This document shows positions 14,617 through 24,206 of a stretch of 32,907 nt of DNA, in pieces. Below the pieces are notes generated by a model. It saw nothing but the letters and a program-made list of their open reading frames with translations, was not told the DNA's origin and did no database searches. Source of the stretch: an uncultured Myxococcales bacterium. Its GTDB lineage: Bacteria; Myxococcota_A; UBA9042. Position 1 is the stretch's first letter; every line of letters begins with the position of its first letter. The position numbers and the translations under genes are program-made. The DNA is taken from assembly GCA_903896545.1 (NCBI GenBank), contig CAITYF010000117.1, forward strand, positions 1 through 32,907, in the 5' to 3' direction.

Positions 14617-16218
14617 ATGCGCGAGAGTCCGCCGTTTGTCCGCGTGTTGTGCCGCTTCGTGCTGCTGTTCGGCCTCCTGCTGCCATCGCTGGCACGGAGT
14701 GCGCCGCCACCGGTCGACGCGCTGACCTTGCCGCGTGGCATCGAGCCGCAACTCATCGCGCTGGTCGCCGATCCTGGCTTTGAAGTCCCGCTGGCAGGCG
14801 GATTCGCGCTGGACAGCATTCAAATCGGCGCGAGTGAAGTGGTCTGCATCCTGAACCGCGGCGGGCATCCCGTGGCGCGCGTTCACCTGACGCCAAGCGA
14901 TACGGCCAAAGTCGGCCAGGCGACCAGCACGTCGTTCGCCATCACGCCAGAAATCCTCGACGTTGATCCGCAGGTGCAGGCGCTCGTCGCGCGTACGGTC
15001 AAAAGCATTCAGCAGCGCGACACCACGGACCTCTACCACCGCTTCTCGATCCGCCCGCAACTGCTCGCCGCGTTTGGCGGTCTCTTCGTCTGGGCGCTGG
15101 GGCTTCTGGCGTTCCTCCGCGGCCGTGTTCGCACGCTGCGCTTCACGTTCGCCGCGCGCCCGCATCATTTTCTGCCGGCCGCGTTGCAGGTCGTGTTTCT
15201 TGTGTACTGGTCGCTTTACTGGCATCCCGTTCGCGCCCACCTCCTGCTCGACGTGCCCTTGCAGCTGGCTTTCGCCCTGCTCTTCGACGCCCTGCTCTCC
15301 CTTTCGCTTCGACGCAGCTGGGAAGCGGGGTTCGCGGTGTTTCCCATCGTCCTCAGCACAAACCTCTTCATCTGGTTTCCGCCGCAGTGGTTCTGGCTGG
15401 GCTTTCTTGTGTCGGCGCTCTCGATCCTCTCCAAGTGGGTCTTTCGCCGCGCCGATGGCCGCCACGTCTTCAATCCGTCCGCGTTCGGCATCGCTGTGGT
15501 CGGCGTTCTCGCCATCACGAACACCGGCGTCCGCTATCAGGACATCGCGCTGCACTTGCAGCTGCCGCCGAACATGCTGGAACTCTTCTTCCTTCTCGCG
15601 CTCGTACCGATCATCCGCTTTGGCTTGGGCGCGCTCAGCTTCTCCGCTGCAGCCGCGATGCTCGTCATTGCCGCGATTTTGCCGGCGAGCCTGCGCCTGC
15701 CTACGCCATTTTGGCCGGCCTGGTTTCTTGCCATCACGCTCTTTGCGGGCGACCCCATGACCGCCGCGCGGCACTTCAGCGGGCGTGTGCTACACGGCGT
15801 GTGTTTGGGGGCGGGCATTTCCGGTTTCGCCTGGCTCCTGGTGCAGCTGACCGGTCTGGACTACTTTGCCAAGGTATTTCCCGTCGTGTTGGCCAACCTC
15901 GCCGTGCCGTTTTTTGACCGCGTGGGTGGGTGGCTCGACACGCGCGTATTGCGCCGTGCTCCAGCACCTCCGCCGCCGACGGGTCGCCCGGAATGGTGGC
16001 TCCGGTGGTTGCCCGTCGCTGCGTGGATCCTACTTTTCGTGTTTGCACGGACTGAAGCGCGCAAGTCAGCGATCTTCGACCCGCATTTGTTCCGCGACTT
16101 GGGCGCGCAAGGCGTTGTCGAACCGGCGCGTGGCCAAGCGGCGTGTGCGGTCAACCGGCCGTGGTGCAAGCCGTTCGATTTCGTGGGCGAGTGCGACGTG
16201 GACCGCGACAAGCCGTAA
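14617..16218 (+). CDS. NqrB/RnfD-type (UnbU-like) polytopic membrane protein with a periplasmic N-terminal domain
   Basis: The product is 533 residues from ATG at 14617. Residues 1-28 are a signal peptide (LLFGLLLPSLARSA), and residues 30-145 are a soluble beta-rich domain of unknown type. From about 147 to 445 there are around nine membrane helices with the NqrB/RnfD landmarks SKWVFRRADGRHVFNPSAFG (273-292) and GDPMTAARHFSGRVLHG. In true RnfD/NqrB a Thr in an SGAT motif carries covalent FMN; I see no such motif, so flavin may be absent. Similar proteins are often labelled RnfD-like or enediyne protein UnbU. The C-terminal tail has three Cys (510, 517, 526). It is a possible membrane redox or transport component. 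Its stop lies 12 bases from that of the convergent RND gene. Confidence 0.65.
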   Translation: MRESPPFVRVLCRFVLLFGLLLPSLARSAPPPVDALTLPRGIEPQLIALVADPGFEVPLAGGFALDSIQIGASEVVCILNRGGHPVARVHLTPSDTAKVGQATSTSFAITPEILDVDPQVQALVARTVKSIQQRDTTDLYHRFSIRPQLLAAFGGLFVWALGLLAFLRGRVRTLRFTFAARPHHFLPAALQVVFLVYWSLYWHPVRAHLLLDVPLQLAFALLFDALLSLSLRRSWEAGFAVFPIVLSTNLFIWFPPQWFWLGFLVSALSILSKWVFRRADGRHVFNPSAFGIAVVGVLAITNTGVRYQDIALHLQLPPNMLELFFLLALVPIIRFGLGALSFSAAAAMLVIAAILPASLRLPTPFWPAWFLAITLFAGDPMTAARHFSGRVLHGVCLGAGISGFAWLLVQLTGLDYFAKVFPVVLANLAVPFFDRVGGWLDTRVLRRAPAPPPPTGRPEWWLRWLPVAAWILLFVFARTEARKSAIFDPHLFRDLGAQGVVEPARGQAACAVNRPWCKPFDFVGECDVDRDKP

Positions 16219-16230
16219 CTTGCGGACAAC

Positions 16231-19200
16231 TCACACCGGCGGCAGCGGCTCGGTGCCCAACTTCACAGCGACTTCTTTCTCGCCGAAGAACCGGTTCCAC
16301 AGCTTGCCGCTTTTGACCGACAGATCGTCAAACAGCGAATAAGCCACCGGCGTCGCAAGGAGCGTCAAAAGCAGCGACAAACTCTGACCGCCGATGATGA
16401 CAAAGCCGGTCGCACGGTTGGTACCCGCGCCCGCGCCCGACGACGCAACAAGCGGAACCATGCCCGCCACAAACGCGGCGGTCGTCATGAGAATCGGCCG
16501 CAGTCGATCGCGGTTCGCGTGCATGATGGCGTCCCAGCGGTTCAAGCCGGACGCGCGTAACTTGATGGTATGGTCGATCTGCAAAATGGAGTTCTTCTTC
16601 ACCACGCCAAAGAGCACCAGAATGCCGAGCATCGAGAAGATGTTGAGCGACTGCTGGAAGATGATGACGCTCAAAATCGCGAACGGCACCGTCAACGGCA
16701 GGGACAGCAGGATGGTGATCGGGTGCAACCACGACTCAAACTGCGCGGCGAGCACGAGGTACATGAACACGAAGGACATGAGGAACGCGAGGCCGAAATT
16801 CTTCGCTGCCTTGCCGAGTTCCTTGGAGCGACCAACCGGACCCGCGGAGTACTCCGGCGGCATGTGCAGTTCGGCGGTCGCTTTCTGCAGACCTTCGATA
16901 ACCTTGCCTTCGGACGCGCCCTTGACGATGTTGCACATGACCATCGCCTGACGGCGGCGGTTGTAGCGGTCGATTTTGGACGGTCCTGCGCCTTCAGTAA
17001 ACGACACGACGTTGTCCAGCGTCACCGCGCCGAGCTTCGTCGACGGCACGGACAGACGCTTCAAACCCGCCGCGTCGGCGCGGAAGTGCGGCTCTGCGCG
17101 GGCGTGCACTTCGTACTGTTCGCCGTTTTCGTTGTAGTTCGTGACCTCATAGCCGCCGACGAGAAGACGAAGTGCCGCGGAAACGTCGCCGACATTCACG
17201 CCCAGTTCCGCAGCCTTGGCGCGGTCGATGTGCGCGCGCAGTTCCGGCTTGCCGACGATGAGCGAGGTGTCCGGATCGACGACGCCCGGCAGTTCCTTCA
17301 ATTTGGCCATCAGTTTGCCGGTGTACTCCGTGATTTTCGCCATATCCGGTCCGGTAATTTGGTACATGACGGGGAAGTTTGCGCCGCCGCCTGAGAACGC
17401 TTGCACGAGGCTGACCGAAATGCGGTTGTTGGCGCCGTACTTCGGCAAGATGAGGTCGCGGGCCTGGGAAACGAGCTCCAGCTGCGACGCCTTGCGCTGC
17501 GAGACCGGCACGAGCTTGACGTAAATACCGCCCAAGTTCGGGGTCTTCTGCGGATCGTCGCCGATTGTCGTGACGCCGTACATGACACCCGGCAGCTTCT
17601 GCACGTCCGCGGCAATGCGCGTCGTCAGCAGGCGCATTTCATCCAGGCTCGTTCCCTCAGGCGCACGGATCGAGACCTGAAACTGCGACTCGTCTTCGTC
17701 AGGCAGGAAGTTCTTGTTGGCGGCCTTGCCCAAAGCGCCGATGCTGACAATCGCCAGGACCGACGCGAGGACGATCACCCAGCGGTGGTGCAAGCACCAG
17801 GCCAGGATGCGCAGGTAGCCGTTTTCAAGGGCGCGATACACGACGCCCGAGCCGCCCGTACCTGCGCCGTGCGCCGCGGGGCTGTGGCCTGTCTGGATTT
17901 TCGCCGCAACTTTTTGCACGAGGCTCTTCTTTAGCCAGCGCGCGCACAGCATCGGCGTCAGCACAAACGACACGAGCAGTGAAACCATGATCGAGAACGA
18001 CATCGTCAGGCCGAACGAGTTCATGAACCGACCGACGATGCCGCCCATGAACGCCACGGGCATGAACACCGCGACGAGCGAGAGGGTCGTCGCGAGGACC
18101 GCGAGTCCGATTTCCTCGGTACCGGCAATCGCCGCTTCAAACGGGTCCATGCCGTCTTCATCGATTTTGCGCCAAATGATTTCCAGCACCACGATCGCGT
18201 CATCGATGACGATGCCGACCGCGAGCGTCAAAGCGAGCAGCGTAATCGAGTTCAAGCTGAAGCCGGCCATTTTCATGATCGCAAACGTCGAGATGATCGA
18301 CACCGGAATCGCGACCGCAGCGATGATGGTCGAGCGGAAGTTGCCGAGGAAGACCAGCACGATGAGCGCCGCGCAGAGCGCACCGAGCACCAAGTGCTCT
18401 TTGACCGAGTCGATCGCGTTCTCAATGAACTCAGACTGATCGCGCGCCACTTCGACCGAGTACCCTTTGGGCAAGCGCGTCTGGAGGTCGACCAGACGCT
18501 CCTTGACGTTGTGAACAATGGCCACCGTGTTGGTGCCGGACTGTTTGCGGATGTTCAGAAGAATCGTCGGACGTGCGCCGCGGTAACCCACAGACTCGGG
18601 CTCGGCAGTACCGTCTTCCACACGCGCCACGTCGCGCACGCGGACTTGCGCGCCGTCACGCGCCGCCACGAACAGCTCCTCAAATTGCGGGACGCTCTGC
18701 ACGCGACCACGGGTCCGCAACGTGTACTGCTTGGCGCCTGCTTCCACACGACCAGAGGGAAATTCAAGGTTCTGCGACTTCAACGCGCGCTCGACTTCAC
18801 CCGCGCTCATCGCGTATTTGATGAGCTTGTCCGGGTCGATCCACACGTTCACCTGCCGCGGACGCCCGCCGATCAGCGTCACTTCACCGATGCCGGGCAG
18901 CGATTCCAATTCGCGACGCACAACTTTATCTGCAAACTCAGTCACTTCACGGGGCGACGCATCCGCCGACAGCGCCAAGGTCAACACGGGCGACGCGTCC
19001 GGGTCGATCTTTGAGATCACCGGCGGATCGATTCCCGGCGGCAAAGTCGCGACGACCGCGCTCACTTTGTCGCGGATTTCCTGCGTCGCGGTGTCAAGCG
19101 GCTTGTCGAGGTTGAACGTTACGATGACCTGGCTCACGCCTTCCGTCGACGTCGAACGCAGCTCGTCGATGCCGCTGATCGTGTTGACCGCGGCTTCGAT

Positions 19201-19401
19201 TTTGTCACTGATTTCCGTCTCGACTTCTTCGGGCGCGGAACCCGGCAACGTCGTCAGGATGAGCACCGTGGGAATATCGATCTTGGGAAAGCGGTCAACG
19301 CCCAGGCTGCCGTAGCTGAAAAGACCCATCACGGTCAGAACCAGCATGATAACAGAAGCGAAAACCGGACGACGGACGCAAATTGCGGCTAGCCACTGCA
19401 T
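16231..19401 (-). CDS. HAE1-type RND multidrug efflux pump, inner-membrane subunit
   Basis: The product is 1056 residues from ATG at 19401, with GGAG about 9 bases upstream; length is normal for AcrB/MexB relatives. It begins with the usual [19 protein letters not shown] helix and [10 protein letters not shown]. The first porter and docking domains (about 35-340) are followed by helices with the proton-relay pair D400-D401 in [16 protein letters not shown]. The second half has [21 protein letters not shown], another porter domain and [16 protein letters not shown] in TM10 with the essential Lys. It exports lipophilic compounds in exchange for protons, docking with the adaptor and outer-membrane factor encoded just upstream in the operon. 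No frameshift or missing key residue is seen. The substrate cannot be predicted. It is the last gene of the operon. Confidence 0.95.
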   Translation of the reverse strand: MQWLAAICVRRPVFASVIMLVLTVMGLFSYGSLGVDRFPKIDIPTVLILTTLPGSAPEEVETEISDKIEAAVNTISGIDELRSTSTEGVSQVIVTFNLDKPLDTATQEIRDKVSAVVATLPPGIDPPVISKIDPDASPVLTLALSADASPREVTEFADKVVRRELESLPGIGEVTLIGGRPRQVNVWIDPDKLIKYAMSAGEVERALKSQNLEFPSGRVEAGAKQYTLRTRGRVQSVPQFEELFVAARDGAQVRVRDVARVEDGTAEPESVGYRGARPTILLNIRKQSGTNTVAIVHNVKERLVDLQTRLPKGYSVEVARDQSEFIENAIDSVKEHLVLGALCAALIVLVFLGNFRSTIIAAVAIPVSIISTFAIMKMAGFSLNSITLLALTLAVGIVIDDAIVVLEIIWRKIDEDGMDPFEAAIAGTEEIGLAVLATTLSLVAVFMPVAFMGGIVGRFMNSFGLTMSFSIMVSLLVSFVLTPMLCARWLKKSLVQKVAAKIQTGHSPAAHGAGTGGSGVVYRALENGYLRILAWCLHHRWVIVLASVLAIVSIGALGKAANKNFLPDEDESQFQVSIRAPEGTSLDEMRLLTTRIAADVQKLPGVMYGVTTIGDDPQKTPNLGGIYVKLVPVSQRKASQLELVSQARDLILPKYGANNRISVSLVQAFSGGGANFPVMYQITGPDMAKITEYTGKLMAKLKELPGVVDPDTSLIVGKPELRAHIDRAKAAELGVNVGDVSAALRLLVGGYEVTNYNENGEQYEVHARAEPHFRADAAGLKRLSVPSTKLGAVTLDNVVSFTEGAGPSKIDRYNRRRQAMVMCNIVKGASEGKVIEGLQKATAELHMPPEYSAGPVGRSKELGKAAKNFGLAFLMSFVFMYLVLAAQFESWLHPITILLSLPLTVPFAILSVIIFQQSLNIFSMLGILVLFGVVKKNSILQIDHTIKLRASGLNRWDAIMHANRDRLRPILMTTAAFVAGMVPLVASSGAGAGTNRATGFVIIGGQSLSLLLTLLATPVAYSLFDDLSVKSGKLWNRFFGEKEVAVKLGTEPLPPV

Positions 19402-19547
19402 GTCACACACTCCGACCGAAGTTCGAGATCAAACCGCTTTCATCCGCGTCGCGCCACCGGAGGTGCACGTTCGCGGGTCCAGTCCGAGACGCAAGAGGTC
19501 TGACCGGAGAAACTTGATGTTTGCCGTAGGGCAGCATGTTGAGGTTC

Positions 19548-20738
19548 CTACTTGATGGTGACGTGGGCGCCGTCAACCAGCGTATCCAAATGATCCGTCG
19601 CAACTTTCTCGCCGGCCTTCAACTTCGCGCGGACTTCCACGAGCCCCTGCCACGAGCGCCCCACCGAGACAATGCGCTCAATTGCGGTGTTGCCTTCGAT
19701 GACGAACAGGCGCGCCGCGCTGCCGGAGGTACCGACCGCACTCGGCGGGACAAGCAGCGCAGTCGCGTCCTTGCCGGGAACGACGAGCGCAGCGTGGGCA
19801 AAGAAACCGGGCTTCAGAACGCCATCCGCATTGGCAACTTCCGCCTCAATCGCAAGCGTGCGGGACTGGGGCTTGAGCGCTGCGGCGATCCGCTTGATCT
19901 TGCCGGTGAAGACGCGATCGGGCCACGCGCCAACGGTCAGCAGCACCTCGCCGTCGATCGCAACTGCACCGGCGTTGGCCTCCGGAACGTCGATCTTCAA
20001 GCGGAGTGGATCCGTCCGCACGAGCACGGCAACGACCTTGCCCATCGTCGCGAATTCACCGGGCGCCACGCGCTTGGCGTCGATGGTGCCGTCAAAGGGC
20101 GCGATCACGTCGGTGTCCGCCGACGCCTTCTCCGTCAGATCCTGCGCGGCTTTGGCCGCTTGAAGCGCCGCCCACGAGGTCTTGGCGCCATTCATCGCCG
20201 CCTCAAACTGCGCCTTGGCCTGTTCCTGACGCGACTTCGCTTGGTCGAGCACCGACTGCGGCGAGCTGCCGCCTTCCACCAACGCCTTCGCGCGCTTGAA
20301 CTCGGTGTCGGCCAACTGCGCCGCTTCGTGTGCCGCTTGCACTTCAGGCACCTTGTTCGGACTGAACGCGTCGCCCGCTTTGAGCCCCAAACGCGCGCTG
20401 GCTTGCGCCGTCGCCGCAGTCGCTTGCGCAAGGCGCATCGCCGCATCGCGTCGATCGACACGGACCAGCAGGTCGCCCTTCTTCACTTTGCTGCCGACAC
20501 CAACCGCGACTTCCGTCACGAGACCGGCGCTGGACGCCGCAACCTCGCTGCGTTCATCCGCTTCCAGCGTGCCGGAAAGCTCAATGACGGCGGGAAGTTT
20601 TTCTTCTTTCACCGCGGCCACGGAAACCACGGTGGCAACTGCCGCTTTGGCAGCCGGTGCTGCAGCAGCGGCCGATGGTGGAGGCGCGCCTTTGCAGGCG
20701 ACAAGAGTGGCGATCGGCAGGAGGTACAAGAGACGCAT
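19548..20738 (-). CDS. RND efflux periplasmic adaptor (membrane-fusion) lipoprotein
   Basis: The product is 396 residues from ATG at 20738, with AAGGA at close spacing. A lipobox (ATLVAC, Cys at residue 15) marks lipidation, as in AcrA/MexA. The barrel-sandwich half-motif SSAGLVTEVAVGVGSKVKKG (70-89) precedes a coiled-coil hairpin (about 105-210), rich in Ala/Gln/Lys and longer than in many relatives. The second lipoyl half follows with DTDVIAPFDGTIDAKRV, then beta-barrel and membrane-proximal domains (about 250-396) with PGFFAHAALV. It bridges the pump at 16231-19401 and the TolC-like protein at 20786-22129. It lies 47 bases after the TolC-like gene and 146 bases before the pump start; that longer gap shows no other gene. 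Confidence 0.94.
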   Translation of the reverse strand: MRLLYLLPIATLVACKGAPPPSAAAAAPAAKAAVATVVSVAAVKEEKLPAVIELSGTLEADERSEVAASSAGLVTEVAVGVGSKVKKGDLLVRVDRRDAAMRLAQATAATAQASARLGLKAGDAFSPNKVPEVQAAHEAAQLADTEFKRAKALVEGGSSPQSVLDQAKSRQEQAKAQFEAAMNGAKTSWAALQAAKAAQDLTEKASADTDVIAPFDGTIDAKRVAPGEFATMGKVVAVLVRTDPLRLKIDVPEANAGAVAIDGEVLLTVGAWPDRVFTGKIKRIAAALKPQSRTLAIEAEVANADGVLKPGFFAHAALVVPGKDATALLVPPSAVGTSGSAARLFVIEGNTAIERIVSVGRSWQGLVEVRAKLKAGEKVATDHLDTLVDGAHVTIK

Positions 20739-20785
20739 GGCTTCCTTGGCGCAGAACGCGCGGGTAGGCAGGAGGGCAAAAAGGT

Positions 20786-22129
20786 TCAGTTGGGACGGAC
20801 GTTGCCCGTCAGATGCCGTAGCCGCAGAACGGCCAGATTCAGGTTGATGCGCTCGCGCTCAACAGCAGCCTCGACGAGGCGCAGGTTCGTGTCGGCTTCA
20901 GCGACTTCCAGCGACGTCGCTGCACCCGCCATTTGCGCCTTCGCGACAATTTCGGCGGTACGCCGGGCTTTGGCAGCCTGGCTGAGCGCCACTTCGAGCG
21001 TGTGGCGATCCACTGCAATCTCCGCGCGGGTCTGCGCCAAAGCCGCCCGCAAATCGCGCTCCGACTTCTCGACATCCTGCTCCAAGCGCCGCGTCGCCGC
21101 GCGTCGTTCAGCCGCGTCCGCGTAGCGCACGCCGCGGTCGAAGATCGGGATCACCACGTTCGCCGTCGCCGACCACAGCCAGTTCTTGCCAACAAAGCCG
21201 GGCGTATCCGTGTACCGACCCGTGAAGTTCGCCGTCAACATCGGCAGCCAGCGCCACTGCGCTTCACTCAGGATTGTGTCGCTCGCCGCAAGCGCTTGTC
21301 GCCGCGCCAAAAGGTCCGGGCGACCGCGGAGCGCGGCTGTCTCCTGCGCCTCCGGATCCGCCTCGGTCTGCTCCAGCTCCGGCGGCGCCGTCAGCGTCGC
21401 GGGGGTCGGCAGGTCCAGCAGCGATCCGAGCGCCATCAAGAGCTGGTCCCGCGCCAACTTCGCCCGGGAAACGTCCTGCTCAGCCTTGTCGCGCTCACTT
21501 TGCGCGCGCAGCACCGTCACTTCACCGTCCGCGCCTTGTTTCTTGCGCTGCGTCGCGTTGGTGATGCGCTGATCAGCAAGCGCCACCGCGCGTTCAGCCA
21601 CCTGAATCAACCGGTCCATTCCGGCGACGTTGTAGAAGATCTGCATGACCTGATAGACGATTTCCCGACGCGTCGCCTCAAAACTCAGCGACTGCGCTTC
21701 CACCTGATGGCCCGCTGCGCTGCGCGCCAGGATCGGCGAAAGCGAAAAGAGGGTCTCGTCGACGGTCAGCACGCCCGCGATGGTGTCTTCTTTCTGGATC
21801 GTCGACGCCGGGAAGGTTCCCGCTGGAACGACAAATCCGGGCTTGGCGAGCGAGACGATGCCTTGGGCGAGCGGCGTCATGTCAAACTTCGCCTCCGTCG
21901 AGTTGCGCGTGTACTGACCGACCGCCTGGATATTCGGCAAGAACGCGGTTGTCGCGCGGGCGCGCTGGGCTTTCGCTTCGTTCAGGCGCGCTTCGGCCAC
22001 GGCGACGTCCGCGTTGCGGTCGAGCGCGCGTTCAATCGCCGCGTTGAGCGTCAGCGGCGATTCATCCGCAAAAGCCGGCGCAGCGAGAAGCGCCACAGTC
22101 AGGGAAATCAGCAAGGCCAAAAACTTCAC
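20786..22129 (-). CDS. TolC-family outer-membrane efflux protein
   Basis: The product is 447 residues from GTG at 22129 with GGGAG 6-7 bases upstream. A signal peptide (KFLALLISLTVALLAAPAFA) is followed by two OEP repeats (about 25-225 and 240-440): LTLNAAIERALDRNADVAVAEARLN, then GRPDLLARRQALAASDTILSEAQ and NVVIPIFDRG. These are the standard TolC/OprM repeats that build the trimeric channel and periplasmic tunnel. No lipobox is seen, so it is TolC-like rather than OprM-like. The GTG start overlaps the TetR gene's stop by 4 bases (GTGA), which argues for translational coupling. Confidence 0.93.
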   Translation of the reverse strand: MKFLALLISLTVALLAAPAFADESPLTLNAAIERALDRNADVAVAEARLNEAKAQRARATTAFLPNIQAVGQYTRNSTEAKFDMTPLAQGIVSLAKPGFVVPAGTFPASTIQKEDTIAGVLTVDETLFSLSPILARSAAGHQVEAQSLSFEATRREIVYQVMQIFYNVAGMDRLIQVAERAVALADQRITNATQRKKQGADGEVTVLRAQSERDKAEQDVSRAKLARDQLLMALGSLLDLPTPATLTAPPELEQTEADPEAQETAALRGRPDLLARRQALAASDTILSEAQWRWLPMLTANFTGRYTDTPGFVGKNWLWSATANVVIPIFDRGVRYADAAERRAATRRLEQDVEKSERDLRAALAQTRAEIAVDRHTLEVALSQAAKARRTAEIVAKAQMAGAATSLEVAEADTNLRLVEAAVERERINLNLAVLRLRHLTGNVRPN

Positions 22130-22809
22130 AGGGAACTCCCGTCGCCCGCAGGCACGTTGTGCGGATGCAGGCTTGCGCCGTGCAGGAAAAAGTGAACGAG
22201 ATCGTCCGTGGCGATCGCCACCAGGCCGTTCATGGGACCGACGACCGCCGTACGCACCAGCCCCGTCAGAATCAGCGTGTGGACGTCCAGTCGGTCGCCG
22301 GCGAGCACGCCCTCCTCGATGCCCTGCGTGAGCAATTTCCGCGAGAGTTCGAGCCATGCGGCCATCGCTTCGTCGCGCTGACAGTGCCACGATCGCAATC
22401 CACCCTGCTCGCCCATGACGACGGCAAAAAAGCCGCGGTGACGCCCGCCCGCCTCGGCATACAAGCGCATGTAGGCGCGCAACTTAGGCACAAAGCGCAG
22501 GTTTGGATCGGCAACGAGCTGCGTAACGAGGACGGAGAGCTCACGCCGACGATCCGCAATCACCGCCGCAACCAAGGCGTCGCGATCGGCAAAATGGTTG
22601 TACAGCGTGCCCACCGACACACCTGCGGCCGCTGCAATCGCATCGATCCGGGCGAGCGCCGTGCCTTCTTCGGTTATCGTTCGCTCGGCTGCGTCCAGAA
22701 TCGCCTGCTGCGTCTGCTCACGCAGGCGGTCACGCAAACGCGCTGGCGCGCCGTGCCGGTCGGGCGCGTGCGGGTCATGCGGAAGATCTGGATCGTGTTC
22801 TGGAGTCAT
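22126..22809 (-). CDS. TetR/AcrR-family transcriptional regulator, first gene of the RND operon
   Basis: The product is 227 residues from ATG at 22809; a GTG at 22845 would add 12 residues. After a His/Pro/Asp-rich leader (1-25), residues 30-80 are a TetR N-terminal DNA-binding domain: AILDAAERTITEEG, RIDAIAAAAGVSVGTLYNHF (helix-turn-helix), ADRDALVAAV. The C-terminal domain (90-220) is the divergent ligand-binding half. It lies first in the operon and overlaps the TolC-like gene by 4 bases, so it probably represses its own promoter and thereby the pump, with release by a pump substrate or signal. The short inverted repeat in the promoter is a candidate operator. The unusual DPDLPHDPHAPDRHG leader may be disordered. 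Confidence 0.92.
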   Translation of the reverse strand: MTPEHDPDLPHDPHAPDRHGAPARLRDRLREQTQQAILDAAERTITEEGTALARIDAIAAAAGVSVGTLYNHFADRDALVAAVIADRRRELSVLVTQLVADPNLRFVPKLRAYMRLYAEAGGRHRGFFAVVMGEQGGLRSWHCQRDEAMAAWLELSRKLLTQGIEEGVLAGDRLDVHTLILTGLVRTAVVGPMNGLVAIATDDLVHFFLHGASLHPHNVPAGDGSSL

Positions 22810-22890
22810 GGAGTTAGACGCGGGGAAAACTGAAGATGGACGCACTTTATGAGCAGGCGCCCATAGACTGAACGGCGGCTCACTTTCTGA

Positions 22891-22918
22891 AGTCTAGGCC
22901 ACCATCGACCGTTGTCAA
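22891..22918 (-). promoter_or_regulatory. Sigma70-type promoter of the tetR-RND operon
   Basis: On the minus strand, a perfect -35 TTGACA (22913-22918) is followed after 16 bases by TAGACT (22891-22896), which matches the -10 consensus at 4 of 6 positions. It lies about 80 bases upstream of the TetR start at 22809. AGTCTA (22891-22896) and TAGACT (22864-22869) form a 6-bp inverted repeat overlapping the -10 and the early transcribed region, a possible TetR operator. The promoter is well supported by sequence and position; the operator is tentative. Confidence 0.6.
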
Positions 22919-23049
22919 TGCGAAGTTTGGTAAGCAGCAGCAAGCAGATGGTTATTTTGCCTTTTGGACGCCGACCGTTGCCGCTCGCAACTTTTCCGCT
23001 TCAGGCGCATCTAAACAGAAGGCAACGAGTCTTGCCGCCGCGGAGCCCC

Positions 23050-24108
23050 GTGTCACTGCAGCGCCGCCTCCTCAGTATAGCCCGAACGTACGCTGCGGCC
23101 GTCGTCATTGCCGGGCTGTGGCCGCTGCTTGCCGTTGTGGCGCTGCTCGTCGATCTGAGGCGCAAACCGCGCTGGGTCTCGCTGCGCCTGTTGGCGTTTT
23201 GCACGTGGTATCTGGCCGTTGAAGCGTGGATGTTGCCGCAGCTCGGCATGAGTTGGCTGCGTTGGCGGCACAAACCGGCAGACCTGCTGCGCGACACCGC
23301 GCGGCTTCAGGAACGCTTCGCAGGCCTGCTCTTCACCGCGCTGCGGCGTCTCTTTGCGCTGCGGCTGGAGGTTGAACATGCCGAGTTGGCGCGTCTGGGT
23401 CCGGTGATTGTGCTGGTTCGGCACACCAGCGTTGCGGACACGCTGCTGCCCACCGTGTTGCTGTCCCACGGTCAGGGGATGCGGCTGCGTTTTGTGCTCA
23501 AGCAGGAGTTGCTCGCGGATCCCTGCCTCGACATCGCGGGGAACCGGTTGCCCAACCTTTTTGTAACCCGGAACCGCGCGCGGGCGGCAGAAGACTTGGC
23601 GGCCATTCGGCAGTTGGCGACCGGTCTGGGCGAAAGTGACGGCGTGTTGATTTACCCAGAAGGGACGCGGTTCACGCCGACGAAGCAGCAGCAGGCGCTG
23701 GCGTCGCTGCGCAAAGAAGGGTCACCGCATCTCGAACTGGCGGAGACGTGGTCGCACGTGCTGCCACCGAAGCCGGGCGGCGTACTGGCGGCGCTCGCGG
23801 GGGCGCCGGATGCCGACGTGGTCTGGATGACGCACACCGGGCTGGAAGGTCTGGCGGATTTGGCGGCGATTTGGCGCGGTGGGCTGGTCGGTCAGACGGT
23901 GAAGGTGAACCTGCGGCGGACGCTGCGCCGGGACATTCCCGATACGCCTGAAGCACAGGTGCGCTGGCTCTTCGCGGAGTGGGACGAGGTCAACACCTGG
24001 GTCGCCGCGCACTTGCCGGGAGACACTGAGGCGCGCCAAATCGAAAATGACGGCGCAAAAAGCCCTCCACCCGCACACGGCGCGCTTGACTTCAACACGC
24101 GGCAATAG
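23050..24108 (+). CDS. PlsC-family 1-acylglycerol-3-phosphate/lysophospholipid acyltransferase
   Basis: The product is 352 residues from GTG at 23050, with GGAG upstream; the frame is open further up (to a TTG at 22912) but that stretch is basic, not family-like, and overlaps the operon promoter. Two hydrophobic helices (about 12-35 and 47-60) precede the acyltransferase domain. Motif I is VRHTSVADTLLP with H125 and D130 (HX4D). The substrate-binding motif YPEGTRF is at 202-208, and further FVTRNRARA and VVWMTHTG segments are family-like. These enzymes transfer an acyl group from acyl-CoA or acyl-ACP to lysophosphatidate or another lysolipid at the cytoplasmic membrane. It is divergent from the tetR operon, so their promoters share the 22810-23049 interval. 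Confidence 0.88.
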   Translation: MSLQRRLLSIARTYAAAVVIAGLWPLLAVVALLVDLRRKPRWVSLRLLAFCTWYLAVEAWMLPQLGMSWLRWRHKPADLLRDTARLQERFAGLLFTALRRLFALRLEVEHAELARLGPVIVLVRHTSVADTLLPTVLLSHGQGMRLRFVLKQELLADPCLDIAGNRLPNLFVTRNRARAAEDLAAIRQLATGLGESDGVLIYPEGTRFTPTKQQQALASLRKEGSPHLELAETWSHVLPPKPGGVLAALAGAPDADVVWMTHTGLEGLADLAAIWRGGLVGQTVKVNLRRTLRRDIPDTPEAQVRWLFAEWDEVNTWVAAHLPGDTEARQIENDGAKSPPPAHGALDFNTRQ

Positions 24109-24206
24109 CTCTACCTACACCGTTTAGGCACAAAATTCATTCCCGCCGCCGAGCAGATTCCGCTAGACTCGCGGGCTAACATCTTTTCGCCCCCACGGAC
24201 GTACCC

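Noticed and set aside
22912..23049. Longer PlsC start (TTG at 22912 or ATG at 22918)
   Set aside because: The region overlaps the -35 of the tetR promoter, its translation is basic and not family-like, and GTG at 23050 has a GGAG.
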